DNA of 64,000 nucleotides from Ectobacillus sp. JY-23 (GCF_023022965.1 NZ_CP095462.1:3576001-3640000); one strand, 5' to 3'. Shown: positions 37,968-46,881, counted from the first letter of the stretch. Notes: generated by a model from the sequence alone, not told the origin. Translations and numbers: made by a program.

Positions 37968-39628
37968 CATGCCCATCAAGCTAACGGTGGTAATGGAAGG
38001 GTTTAAGTTAGATACCGCTAAAATGCAGCTCCGTCCCCATTGTCCACCGGCAAGTTTTATAAAAATGTGCATGTCAAATAAGCCCACAGGGTTGGGCTTT
38101 TAAAAAATTATGCAGCTTCCTTCATCCTCTTGTTCCGTTCATATACAACTCCTAAAATATCAAAGACGGTCTTCTTCTCATACCTGTGAGACTTTCGTCC
38201 GTTCTTCTCCAAGAGCCTGTACAGCCGGAGAAGTGTGCTTGTTATATGCTCAACATCCTGCTGAATGGTCTTGTACAGAAGCGGCAAGTAATCCTGTATC
38301 ATATAAACGGCCTTATATTCACTAAGTTCCTTCTTTCGCTTCCGCAGAAGTAGTTCTCGCATCCGAAACATGGTGGAGGAACATATCAGAATGCGGATGA
38401 GTTGCCCATAAATATGGCACTCCAAACGCTCCAGCTTTACTTTCTTGCACACATGAATGGCAAACAGGGACTTCCATGTTTTAAATAGAATCCCAATCTG
38501 CCAGCGGAGAGAGTAAAAATCATGGATTTGATTTGTTGAGACATATTCTGCAGGGATATTGGTGCAGTAGAGATTAATAGCACTGAGCCGTTTACTCTTC
38601 TCTTTGTAGGTTATCCCCTTTTTCTTCTCCTTCTTTGTCATATCCTTTTCGCGGCTACGCATTTGCAGTTCCGTCAAGCGATACAGAATCACTCGTGCCG
38701 GGAGTTTCTCATACATGCCTATATACACTTTTGGCAATTCAATTGTCTCCCCAGGCTGGAGCGTTTCTAAGAATTGTTCTACATCAATTTGAATGTATTC
38801 AGTGTGCTTTTTTACAGTCCCATTACGAAACTTCTCAGGTGCGGGATTCTTATAATAAATTCGAGTATTAAGCTTCAGTCTTGAGAGAAAATAGGCTTCT
38901 TTTTCAGCAATAGTGCGAAAATCCTCCAATGAAAAATACCCAAGATCTCCAATCCGAACATCGTTCTTTTCTAAGGAATCTATACATTGTGAACCGTACA
39001 CTTGGTCATTTTCTTTTCCTTCTCCTACATGAAGATGAAGTACATCTCCGCTTAATAAATCACATTCAAACTGAATTTTCACGCCAGCCTTATGAGCACT
39101 TCCACCTGCACCTGCATACTTATCTGCAAATAGATCAGGTAATTGAAATACAGTAGAATCTAGTACACGAATACGACGAAAATGTTCCGCATGAATACCA
39201 GAAACAGCCGGTTGGGTCGCAATCTTCCCTTGAAGCAATTCAGTGAGAATACTGTGCAAAAGTTGGACAGCAGCAGGGTTAAATCGTTCATTCAGTCCTT
39301 GTGGGCTAATGAGTACATCTGTGACAGCCTCTAATGTGCTGCATAGTTGATTGAGAGAGGCAGATGCAACTTCTTGACTGAGCCAGACGCACAGTGACAC
39401 AAGGTCTTGCCCACTATATTTACTTGTCCGTCGGACAAATCCTACATCTTTTGCGAGTCTATGAAGGGTTTCAGGAGATAAATGACATTGTAATTCCTGA
39501 GCGAAGAGACACAATTCTTCTGAGAGTGAAATATCCATTAAAAATGCCATCCTTTTCAATGATTTCACGAAAAGAATATCATATTTCTCGTATAGGGGAT
39601 ACGTGATTAGATTGACTTGATGAGCATG
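37968..39628 (-). mobile_element. IS231-family element, copy 2
   Basis: Ends are CATGCCCATCAAGCTAAC at 37968 and TTGACTTGATGAGCATG ending at 39628, giving 1,661 bp. The right end has diverged. Left and right neighbours (GTATCCGAGCA and TGGCGGGACCC) do not match, so the target duplication is not preserved. Twelve bases separate its left end from the 280-bp IS231 deletion derivative. Confidence 0.88.
38108..39538 (-). CDS. IS231-type transposase, copy 2
   Basis: About 476 residues. RIRVLDSTVFQLPDLFADKY (first Asp), IGDLGYFSLEDFRTIAEK (second Asp) and [20 protein letters not shown] in the YREK box. In this copy the box reads Q-I-G where IS231 copy 1 has Q-I-E, so the catalytic Glu appears replaced by Gly, which should inactivate it. 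The C-terminus [20 protein letters not shown] is standard. It is clearly diverged from copy 1, so the two arrived independently. Confidence 0.88.
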   Translation of the reverse strand: MDISLSEELCLFAQELQCHLSPETLHRLAKDVGFVRRTSKYSGQDLVSLCVWLSQEVASASLNQLCSTLEAVTDVLISPQGLNERFNPAAVQLLHSILTELLQGKIATQPAVSGIHAEHFRRIRVLDSTVFQLPDLFADKYAGAGGSAHKAGVKIQFECDLLSGDVLHLHVGEGKENDQVYGSQCIDSLEKNDVRIGDLGYFSLEDFRTIAEKEAYFLSRLKLNTRIYYKNPAPEKFRNGTVKKHTEYIQIDVEQFLETLQPGETIELPKVYIGMYEKLPARVILYRLTELQMRSREKDMTKKEKKKGITYKEKSKRLSAINLYCTNIPAEYVSTNQIHDFYSLRWQIGILFKTWKSLFAIHVCKKVKLERLECHIYGQLIRILICSSTMFRMRELLLRKRKKELSEYKAVYMIQDYLPLLYKTIQQDVEHITSTLLRLYRLLEKNGRKSHRYEKKTVFDILGVVYERNKRMKEAA

Positions 39629-39744
39629 TGGCGGGACCCATTAAAAAGAAAGAAAAAAATTGTTAGTGAATGAATGTAATGGCTACTTTTTGTTGAATAT
39701 TGCATCTATCAACAAATCGACTAGCTAAAAAGGGGGATTACAAG

Positions 39745-39865
39745 ATGCAGAAAAAGCTCTTATCAGGAATTTTCGCTTTTGGGTTATTCTTATTATTACC
39801 ATCTTCAGCTTCTGCTGCAGGCTCATGTTTACCAGATAATTTGGGCTTATCAGAATTTAATGGAT
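39745..39865 (+). pseudogene. secreted-protein gene, N-terminal fragment cut by IS66
   Basis: GGGGG nine bases before an ATG, then a clear signal peptide, QKKLLSGIFAFGLFLLLPSS with SASAAG cleavage. The mature start SCLPDNLGLSEFNGC has two Cys, and the IS66 left end then interrupts it at 39866. On the other side of that IS66 the sequence is a C39-like peptidase, not the rest of this gene. A Cys-rich secreted enzyme such as the phospholipase at 28189 is a possible source. Confidence 0.65.
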
Positions 39866-39948
39866 GTAAGCCCGTATTCAAACAACGCCTATAAAAAGAG
39901 CTACACCTCCGGCACTATAAATGTATCAATTTAAGGAGGTGTTTTTCT

Positions 39949-40145
39949 ATGCCGCAACAAGAACTAACGATCGTCCCCGTTACATTACATAGGGAAAACG
40001 AAAAAACTTCTGTAACCCATTCATCACCAGGGCCTTCCTCTTAGCCTGCTTGCACGATTAAAACAGGACATACTGAAATCTCCTTTTTCAACGGCACAGA
40101 TGAACGCATCATCCAAACGGTTATGAAGGAGTTGAAGCTTCTGTG
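39949..40145 (+). pseudogene. tnpA: IS66 TnpA, remnant with nonsense codon
   Basis: The frame from the ATG at 39949 (PQQELTIVPVTLHRENEKTS) has a TAG at 40042-40044. It then reads on as TGHTEISFFNGTDERIIQTV to the natural TGA overlapping tnpB. IS66 copy 2 has a different nonsense codon in the same gene, so the copies decayed separately. Confidence 0.7.
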
Positions 40146-40496
40146 AAGTACGATTACACAGCGGTAAAAAACATATACATTATTTGCGGCAAGACAGATA
40201 TGAGAAAAGGAATTGATGGACTGGCAACACTGATTCAAGATTCTTTCGAACTTGATCCCTACGGCGATTCAATTTTTCTGTTTTCTGGCTGGAGTAAAGA
40301 TCGCTACAAATGTTTGTATTTTGACGGTGACGGCTTCGCGATGCTTTATAAACGCTTGGATAGCGGGAAACTTCAATGGCCTAAGAACGAGAAAGAAGTT
40401 CGCAATTTGTCTCAACAGGAGCTGCGCTGGCTTCTTGAAGGGTTATCCATCCAACAGCCAAAGGCCATTCCACAATCACCGAAAGGTGTATTTTAA
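40143..40496 (+). CDS. tnpB: IS66 accessory protein TnpB (Orf2)
   Basis: A 117-residue Orf2 protein: KYDYTAVKNIYIICGKTDMR, YFDGDGFAMLYKRLDSGKLQ and LRWLLEGLSIQQPKAIPQ. It starts with a GTG that overlaps the tnpA stop (GTGA). Intact. Confidence 0.9.
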   Translation: MKYDYTAVKNIYIICGKTDMRKGIDGLATLIQDSFELDPYGDSIFLFSGWSKDRYKCLYFDGDGFAMLYKRLDSGKLQWPKNEKEVRNLSQQELRWLLEGLSIQQPKAIPQSPKGVF

Positions 40497-40584
40497 ATCC
40501 GTTTCATCTTTATTTCTTCTTTCTTCTATTAAATGAACTAAGTATAATAGAAGGAACGAAACTGAACGGAAGGTGGTGCACTTT

Positions 40585-42423
40585 ATGGTTCATGCTTCTT
40601 CGAATAACAACCATTCCTATGAGAAGTTAATTCGACTTCTTGAAGAACAGTTAGCTCATTCGAATCGACAAAACAAAGAGCTAGCAAAACAGATTGAAGT
40701 ATTAACTGAGCAAGTACGTCAGTTAACGAAGCTTTTATATGGGTCAAAGACAGAAAAAGCAAAATATAACGCACCGGATGGACAAGGGTCTTTATTTGAT
40801 GATGACCCGTCTTTTAACCAACCTGAGCACACAGAAGAACAAAGCCAACAGACAATTTCTTATACTGTTGTTGTACGAAGCATTTCAAAAAAGAAACGAA
40901 ACGATTCATTACGTGATGACATAGAGGTGGAAGAGATTCATCACTATCCAGAACATACACAATGTAACTGTTGCCAATGTTTATTGCAGAATAAAAGTGC
41001 AGAATGTTGCAGAATTCCTATTCATTGGTATGCACCAGGGCTTTACGTGGAGTGGCAGGCATGATAGACTTGTGTCGGTTCTGCTAATCCCTTTAATGTC
41101 TGGATTCTTGGCAGGAGGATCATGCCTGTAGAGGCTCCATGTCAAGCCCACCCTCAGCGACCACAAATGAATATTTAATCAACAAAATGAATTTAATATA
41201 CTGCACAACTCTGCACTTTTTCATTGCACAAAACATTGCCAAGGGCAAATGATTGAAATCGGGAGCACGTTAGTTCGTGAAGAAGCGACGTTTATCCCTG
41301 CGAAAATGTTGAAAGTGCAGCATATTGAACATGCCTATGAATGTAAGGCATGTAAAAACAATCCGCTACAACCAGCACAGATCACACGTGGGAAAGCACC
41401 GCAACCGCCCATTCAACGCAGTATCGCAAGTCCTAGCGTACTTGCCAAAGTGATGTATGATAAATTTGTGCAATACTTACCTCTTTACCGTCAGGTAAAG
41501 GAATGGGAGCGATCTGGTCTACATACAAACGACAAAAATCTTTCCAATTGGGTCATTCGTGCATCACATGACTGGTTACTGCCTGTTTACGAACGGATGA
41601 AATCTTTTATGATGGCTAAGTCTGTTTTACATATTGATGAAACGTACGCACAAATCATCAACCGTTCTGATGGGAAATCTGGACAAGCGAATGCTTACAA
41701 TTGGGTGTATCGCAGTGTACCCAGCCAGGGGCCAACAATCGTCTTGTTTCAAAGCTCATTATCACGCGCCTGCTCTGTGCTGGAGAGCTTTATTGAGGCG
41801 TATTCCGGGACAGTTGTTTGTGATGGATATTCAGCTTACGATAAGATCCAAGGCATTACCTTTGCGAATTGTTGGGCACATGTTCGTCAATATTGGTTGA
41901 AAGCGGATAGTAAGAATGGCCGAATTGGTGTCAAATACTGTGATGAGTTATATCGGTTAGAGCGGCAATTCAAACATCTATCTCCAAGCAAGCGCAGAAA
42001 GAAACGGCTGAAATACGCAAAACCAATCGTGGAAAAGTTTCTACAGTGGGTTGAAACATCACCGTTTTTTGGGAAAATGCACTAGCTAAAGCAGCCGAAT
42101 ACACACTTAATCGCGCGAATGGACTACGGGTATTCTTGAACGATGGGCGCATTGAAATAGATAATAATCCAGCTGAAAATGCCATTCGTCCAAATGTCAT
42201 TGGTCGAAAAAACTGGCTGTTTTCCGTAAGTGAAGCTGGTGCCAAGGCCAATGCAATCTGTCTGAGTATCGCAGAAACCGCGAAAGCAAATGGATTAGAT
42301 TTTTATCAGTATCTCGTAAAGTTACTGACGGATCTGCCAAATCTAGATGTCCATCGTAATCCAGCAATATTAAATCAATACATGCCTTGGTCCAAAAACA
42401 TCCAAACAACATGCGGAAAATAA
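40585..42423 (+). pseudogene. tnpC: IS66 transposase TnpC, interrupted
   Basis: Three blocks. Block 1 (40585-40977): coiled coil NRQNKELAKQIEVLTEQVRQ, the LLYGSKTEK motif and a zinc-finger-like HTQCNCCQ. A 258-bp element then interrupts. Block 2 (41243 to about 42080): EEATFIPAKMLKVQHIEHAY, the VLHIDETYAQII first Asp, VVCDGYSAYDKI and the NCWAHVRQY segment. A one-base frameshift near 42080 follows. Block 3 (to 42423): LNDGRIEIDNNPAENAIRPN with the catalytic Glu. Removing the insertion and the shift would restore a standard TnpC. Confidence 0.88.
40978..41235. mobile_element. 258-bp MITE-like element with structured core
   Basis: Inserted exactly within tnpC, flanked by a 7-bp duplication TTGCCAA (40971-40977 and 41236-41242); removing one copy and the insert restores the TnpC frame (CNCC-QGQM). 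Left end TGTTTATTGCAGAATAAAAG and right end (reverse complement) TGTTTTGTGCAATGAAAAAG form imperfect terminal repeats of about 35 bp, each with repeated GCAGAAT or GCAC blocks. The core has a long stem CAGGCATGAT / ATCATGCCTG inside an outer GGAG/CTCC pair, enclosing an AATCC/GGATT helix. There is no coding capacity. Confidence 0.82.
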
Positions 42424-42515
42424 AATAGCCGTATATCTCATAAAAAAATGAATGATATATGGCTATTTGTGATGCGTACCGTGAAGGTGCGCTTATTTTT
42501 ATAATTCGGGCTTAC

Positions 42516-43369
42516 AAACAGCGTATTTATTTCAAGTAAAAAATCAAGGTAAAGATCAAGGCTATATTATTATTAGTGCTATTCCTGAGATTCCTGGTGT
42601 TTTAGAGTCTACTAGGGAAGGTTCTAATCCCTATGTTGATGTAAAAGAAAGTGACAGCATTTATGTTGGACCCGTACTGCACTTTAGCAAAGTAGATAAC
42701 GAGTATGCTATGAGTTTAAGTAATAAAAAAGTTGAAAAAAAATCAAAACTAAAATCAAATGCACCATTAAGCTATGAAAATATTGAAAAATATGCAGATG
42801 CTACCTCAACTGTAGAACCCGAGCAAATTGGTACACAAGCAGTCACTAACTACAAATATAAGCTTATTTCTGGTGTACCGGATTATACATGGGATATCGG
42901 TTGTGCGCCAACTTCAGGAGCAAATATCGTAAAATATTGGGATAGCCGAGGATATCCCAACCTTGTTGGTACATCTCAAACTACTCACAGTTTGATTGAC
43001 CAATTAGCTACAAGTATGAACACAAATCGTAGTACCGGGGGAACCTCTGTTTCTAACATGAGAACTGGAATGATAAATTTTTGGGGAGCAAGGGGATACG
43101 GAGTAACAGTAACTACTTATTCGGGTTCTTTTAGTACTCATATGAACGAAATTAATACAGGTAGACCTGATTGGGTTACAACTGCCAATCATCCAGTTTG
43201 GGGTGATCATGCAATGACTGGCGTTGGCTATGAAGAATATTACAATACTAGCGATTTTACTTGGTATCGCCAAGTAATCTTACATGATACATGGAGCAGC
43301 ACTCCTGTAGATTACTGGATTAAATGGACTTCTTATTTTGACTATGTAATAAAGGTACAACCAAATTAA
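42516..43369 (+). pseudogene. C39-like peptidase, catalytic part, 5' end lost to IS66
   Basis: The frame continues from the IS66 right end (AYLFQVKNQGKDQGYII) for about 284 codons. DIGCAPTSGANIVKYW carries the catalytic Cys in the G-C-x-P-T-x-G-x-x-I-x-x-Y-W pattern of C39-like/papain-fold proteins. GDHAMTGVGYEEY carries the His, and VILHDTWSS the third residue region. The pro-region (SAIPEIPGVLESTREGSNPY) resembles that of secreted cysteine peptidases. The signal peptide and start are missing. Its first 49 bases repeat the end of the fragment at 23329-23611. Confidence 0.78.
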
Positions 43370-43473
43370 ATTGACATTGATTATAGTTATCTTCAAAAAG
43401 ACATTGGTAAAATTAAGTAATTGTAATTTATATGTTTGAATAGTTTCTTAAATGCAATTCAATAATTCTTGAA

Positions 43474-43510
43474 ATAAATGGATACCTTTCATAGGTGTCC
43501 ATTTTATTTT
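43474..43510 (+). terminator. terminator of the C39-like gene
   Basis: AAATGGATACC / GGTGTCCATTT stem followed by a T-rich tract, 105 bases after the stop. Confidence 0.65.
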
Positions 43511-43530
43511 TGAGGTGTCTAAATATTATA

Positions 43531-44705
43531 TATAAGTGATTTAATTTTTCGACATACGGCGCTCAGTGAATGCCGAGACGCTGCAGCACAGCTGCCGGCG
43601 TAGCTGAGACTTCAGTCAGAAAGCTCGTGACTGCTTCTTCAATCGACGATTTTGTTGGATGAAACTTGTTGGTAATGACTTGCTCCTTGAGCTACTTCCA
43701 CAGTCGCTCAATTGGGGGTGAATAGGGCGGCAGACGGAAGGGCATGAGTTCTTCTTTATGTTCTTCCAAGAAGGTTTGAACGAGCTGACTGCGGTGAATC
43801 GGTGCGCCGTCTATCACCAAAATAATGAATTTTCCTTTATACTCTTCTAGAAGCAGCTGTAAAAAGGCAAGAAACTGTTCTTTTTTCCCTTCTGAAGCAA
43901 TGGATGTTACAATTTTCCCCGTCCCTACCTGAACAGTTCCGAATACCGTCACATATGCATGATGTCCATACGTCGGGACTTGTTTTTGTATGCCGGACTG
44001 TGACCACGTTGCATGCAGGCTTTGATAGGCGCGGATGTGTGTTTCATCTTGGTACAAAAGGACTGTATTTTCGTCTAAGGCGTTTTTTTTATCCAATCCA
44101 ACTGGCGTCGAAACGCTTTTTGTTTCTTTGAATCTGCTTTCTTTAGCACATAAGTTGGGCGTGTATAGGAAAGCGAAAGGCGCCAAAGCATACGCAATAC
44201 ACCTGTTCTCGTCAGCTCCACGTTATACACGCGTTGGATGTGCTCACGAATGAGTGGAACACTCCATGACACAGCGGTTCCGAGGCCGCAGTCTTCCGGA
44301 GATTGATGTAAAACCGTCTCTTTTAGTTCTGTCAACTGTTCTTTTGTCAGCGAACATGGGCGTCCCTTGCTAAACTTTCGATCTAATAAGCGTTCCAGTC
44401 CGCCTTCGTTGAAACGGCGAATATATTCCGAGACGGATTGACGGTGTAGATTGCAGATTTCAGCTACTTCCTTGCCGAGTTTTCCTTCCATTACTAAACG
44501 AACCGCTGTGATACGGTTTCGCAGATTTGCGTTGCTTTCTTGTTTCTCGTATGAACGTAATTCAGAAGGCGTTAACCCATGAAAATTTGTAATGTTTAAC
44601 CGCTTCATTTTACCAGCTCCTGTCCCTGCCTTTTCTAGTAAACAGTGTAGACAGGAAGGGAAGGTTTTAGGCATCAGAGGCTGAAAAAATTATTCACTTA
44701 TATAT
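43531..44705 (-). mobile_element. IS630-family element
   Basis: Inverted ends TATAAGTGATTTAATTTTTC at 43531 and GAAAAAATTATTCACTTATA ending near 44702, next to TA dinucleotides as expected for this family. The left flank is not the missing part of the gene on the right, so the insertion was followed by deletion or recombination. Confidence 0.8.
43563..44674 (-). pseudogene. IS630-family transposase, frameshift plus nonsense
   Basis: The first frame (44674 to 44075) gives the helix-turn-helix domain: LTPSELRSYEKQESNANLRN, VAEICNLHRQSVSEYIRRFN, ending LDWIKKTP. A run of eight A lets a -1 shift continue as KNALDENTVLLYQDETHIRA (Asp) and IILVIDGAPIHRSQLVQTFL (Asp), then RLPPYSPPIERLWK with the catalytic Glu. 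A TAG then stops it, although KEQVITNKFHPTKSSIEEAV and the natural end follow in frame. The A8 shift may be programmed; the nonsense codon trims about 45 residues. Confidence 0.85.
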
Positions 44706-45072
44706 AGGACATGGTGCGGCAGAGGTGACCCTGCAGCTGCAAAAGGACACCTTTGCGCCAGGCGAGAGTATTCGCGGAGAACTTGTGGTGCGGGGCGGAG
44801 TGGTGGCGCAGCACATTGATGGTATCACCGCGGCGCTGATACAAGGGACGGAGGCGATGGAGTTTGGTAAAACGATAAAAACAGAAGTCATTCCGGTAGA
44901 GGGATTTGAGATTGCGCCAAAGGAAGCGCGTAGCTTTCCATTTGCGTATACGCTGCCGCCGCATGCTGAGGAGGATGTGACCTACTATTTGCTGGTGAAC
45001 ATGGAGATGGATGGTGTGGTGCACGATTATGAGCGGAAAAGAATTCATATCATAGGGGAGCCTGCGGTATAA
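44701..45072 (+). pseudogene. Spo0M-like arrestin-fold protein, 5' end lost to IS630
   Basis: From the IS630 end the frame reads IGHGAAEVTLQLQKDTFAPG, ESIRGELVVRGGVVAQHIDG, then IEMEFGK-type strands and RSFPFAYTLPPHAEEDVTYY before stopping at VIGEPAV-like residues (HIIGEPAV). It matches the N-terminal half of Spo0M/sporulation-control proteins, which have an arrestin-like fold. The usual start (a short hydrophobic helix before G-I-G) is missing. There is no credible ribosome binding site before the GTG at 44725. Probably dead. Confidence 0.72.
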
Positions 45073-45168
45073 TCATAAGCTTGTATATAAAAAATCTAAA
45101 AAGCTAGTTATCGGTCCAGGCTGTCCAAAGTTTCCCACATATACTGATTAAAAAGGAGTTGGGAAACA

Positions 45169-45912
45169 ATGAGCAGTCATAAATATGACTATCGAGAAGA
45201 TCGATATCGGTCTAGGGAAGACAAATATAAGTCCAGAGATAGGTACACAGATAAATATCGGTATAAGGAAGACAAACGCTATAAAGAGAGAGAGCAGTCA
45301 TACCCTAAGGATGCTGTAAGAGGAAGCACATCGCAGACACCTGCGTCAAAACATGAGGAATGCGTGGACCGTGCTTTTCGTCTGCCTGTCTTTCTCAGCA
45401 CAACAAACACGTTAAATGCGAAGCAACAAAGCTTTTTAGACCGTCTGATTCTGGAAATGGAAAGAGCCCTGCTTTTCCCGCGTACAGGCCCCATCACAGA
45501 AAACTATCCGGAAAGTATTTTAACCAACGTCCGTCGACTTGTTTCATCGAGCTATGGCATGTTGGCACTGAACTTTCGCCGATATTACACAGAAGTACTC
45601 GATACGAATGTAGGACCGCCAGTATCTACTGATCCATTCTGGCAAGGGTCAAGCTTTGCGCAAATCGAACCAGCCATGGCGTTTCAACGCGGTATTCCGA
45701 TTTTACTAGTAAGAGAAGCAGGCACTGACTTAACAAACGGGCTATGGCTAGGAGGCATTCCGCCGCTCAATACATTAATAGAGTGGGATTCTGACAATCA
45801 ATCGGTTGATGAGTTTTTTAGTAGTATCCCATGGAGATCCGTGTTTGCGAACTGGAGTGCCGAAGTGCGAAACGCCTACTTTTTACAAACCAATCCTGAT
45901 TTCAAATACTAA
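45169..45912 (+). CDS. TIR/NDT-like domain protein with charged repetitive N-terminus
   Basis: A 247-residue protein. Residues 1-50 are a low-complexity head of Tyr, Arg, Lys, Asp and Glu (YDYREDRYRSREDKYKSRDR). From residue 68 a globular domain begins FRLPVFLSTTNTLNAKQQSF, continues SSYGMLALNFRRYYTEVLDT and FAQIEPAMAFQRGIPILLVR. Strand-start FLS plus ...IEPAMAF-x-G-x-PILL-x-RE is the pattern I associate with TIR-like and nucleoside-deoxyribosyltransferase-like proteins, where the Glu in I-E-P would be catalytic. AAAAAGGAG precedes the ATG. CATATACT 20 bases before the site resembles a late-sporulation -10. It may be a spore-associated or NAD-acting protein; function unproven. Confidence 0.6.
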   Translation: MSSHKYDYREDRYRSREDKYKSRDRYTDKYRYKEDKRYKEREQSYPKDAVRGSTSQTPASKHEECVDRAFRLPVFLSTTNTLNAKQQSFLDRLILEMERALLFPRTGPITENYPESILTNVRRLVSSSYGMLALNFRRYYTEVLDTNVGPPVSTDPFWQGSSFAQIEPAMAFQRGIPILLVREAGTDLTNGLWLGGIPPLNTLIEWDSDNQSVDEFFSSIPWRSVFANWSAEVRNAYFLQTNPDFKY

Positions 45913-46017
45913 CCCCGTAATACTAAAGGTAAACAAGGAAATAGTATTTATTTTCATGCACGAATCGAGATAAGAATCTTAGTGTGTTCAAAAAGGAATT
46001 TTAGGTTACAAAGGTAG

Positions 46018-46105
46018 ACGCCGCACTCTTATGTACCTTCAATAACCTGTTAGGCTCTTGCAAGATGTAGGTAAGAGTGATAAACAAGCACGGCGCTACA
46101 ATGGT
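46018..46105. other. large imperfect hairpin
   Basis: CGCCG and CACTCTTA at 46020-46034 can pair with TAAGAGTG and CGGCG at about 46073-46095, with a further ACCT/AGGT helix inside. It lies in the 210-base gap after the TIR/NDT-like gene. It may be a terminator variant or a small structured RNA. Confidence 0.3.
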
Positions 46106-46122
46106 CTTCAAAACTAATGCTG

Positions 46123-46881
46123 TTATAACTGATTCTTGAGGTATTCTTCAAACGTGGTTTCCCCTCTTGCTTCGGCAGAAGTCGTGTTTTTCCCTTCTAC
46201 TAATGATTTGTATAGTTTACCAGGGAAAGAGAAATTCAAAATTTTCCTTGTTTCCTTATTTATATGAATCTTATGCGCTGCCATTTCTTTCAATGTCATG
46301 ATGTGAGGGCCGCCAAATTCGACGGTTTTTCCTTCTGGTGTGTGATTGGCAATCTGAATGAGGTGTTTCGCAAAGTCATCCGTATCTACACTTTGAAATT
46401 TAAAATTACCTGGAATTATATATCTGTTACAGATGGTTTTAGATAACATAAGACTTTCAACAAAACTATGAAATTGCGTAGTTCGGACGATCGTATAAGG
46501 AATGCTGCTGTTTTTCAGTAATGTCTCTGCTTCACATTTGCATTTGTAATAGTAAAGCGGTATGTGTTCAATTCCGATAATAGATGGATAGATAAAATGT
46601 TTGATGTGGCCCAGCTTTTCTAATAATTTTTCAAAAGCCAATACATCTACCTTTTTTGTATGCTTCATCGGACTCGTAGCAGTATGAATTACAACATCTA
46701 CATCTTTTATTACCTCGTCTAAACCGTCCTCTAACAAAAGATCGCTATAAATCCACTCGAAATCTCCTATATTGCTAGGTTTGCTTCTCGATGTCATTCG
46801 TACTTCATGTTCTGAATCCTTCAGTTGCCTGATTAAAGCAGAGCCAAGTTGTCCAGAAGCACCAGTAATGAGTAGTTTCAA
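46123..46881 (-). CDS. NmrA-like atypical SDR (NAD(P)-binding) protein
   Basis: A 252-residue Rossmann protein. The N-terminal LLITGASGQLGSALIRQLKD has the T-G-A-x-G-x-x-G dinucleotide motif of atypical SDRs, and RMTSRSKPS after beta-2 suggests NADP(H). VVIHTATSP corresponds to the D-x-V-I-H-x-A strand, YYYKCKCEAETLLKNS to the Y-x-x-x-K region, and YTIVRTTQF is a family hallmark. Members are redox sensors or oxidoreductases. The substrate is unknown. Monocistronic. Confidence 0.85.
   Translation of the reverse strand: MKLLITGASGQLGSALIRQLKDSEHEVRMTSRSKPSNIGDFEWIYSDLLLEDGLDEVIKDVDVVIHTATSPMKHTKKVDVLAFEKLLEKLGHIKHFIYPSIIGIEHIPLYYYKCKCEAETLLKNSSIPYTIVRTTQFHSFVESLMLSKTICNRYIIPGNFKFQSVDTDDFAKHLIQIANHTPEGKTVEFGGPHIMTLKEMAAHKIHINKETRKILNFSFPGKLYKSLVEGKNTTSAEARGETTFEEYLKNQL

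Larger units (their letters stand above)
39866..42515 (+). mobile_element. IS66-family element, copy 3, containing a MITE-like insertion
   Basis: Ends are GTAAGCCCGTATTCAAACAA at 39866 and AATTCGGGCTTAC ending at 42515. It encodes degenerate tnpA, intact tnpB and broken tnpC. The 8-mers outside (TAATGGAT and AAACAGCG) do not match, and the two flanks belong to different genes, so recombination between IS66 copies has shuffled the flanks. Confidence 0.9.
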
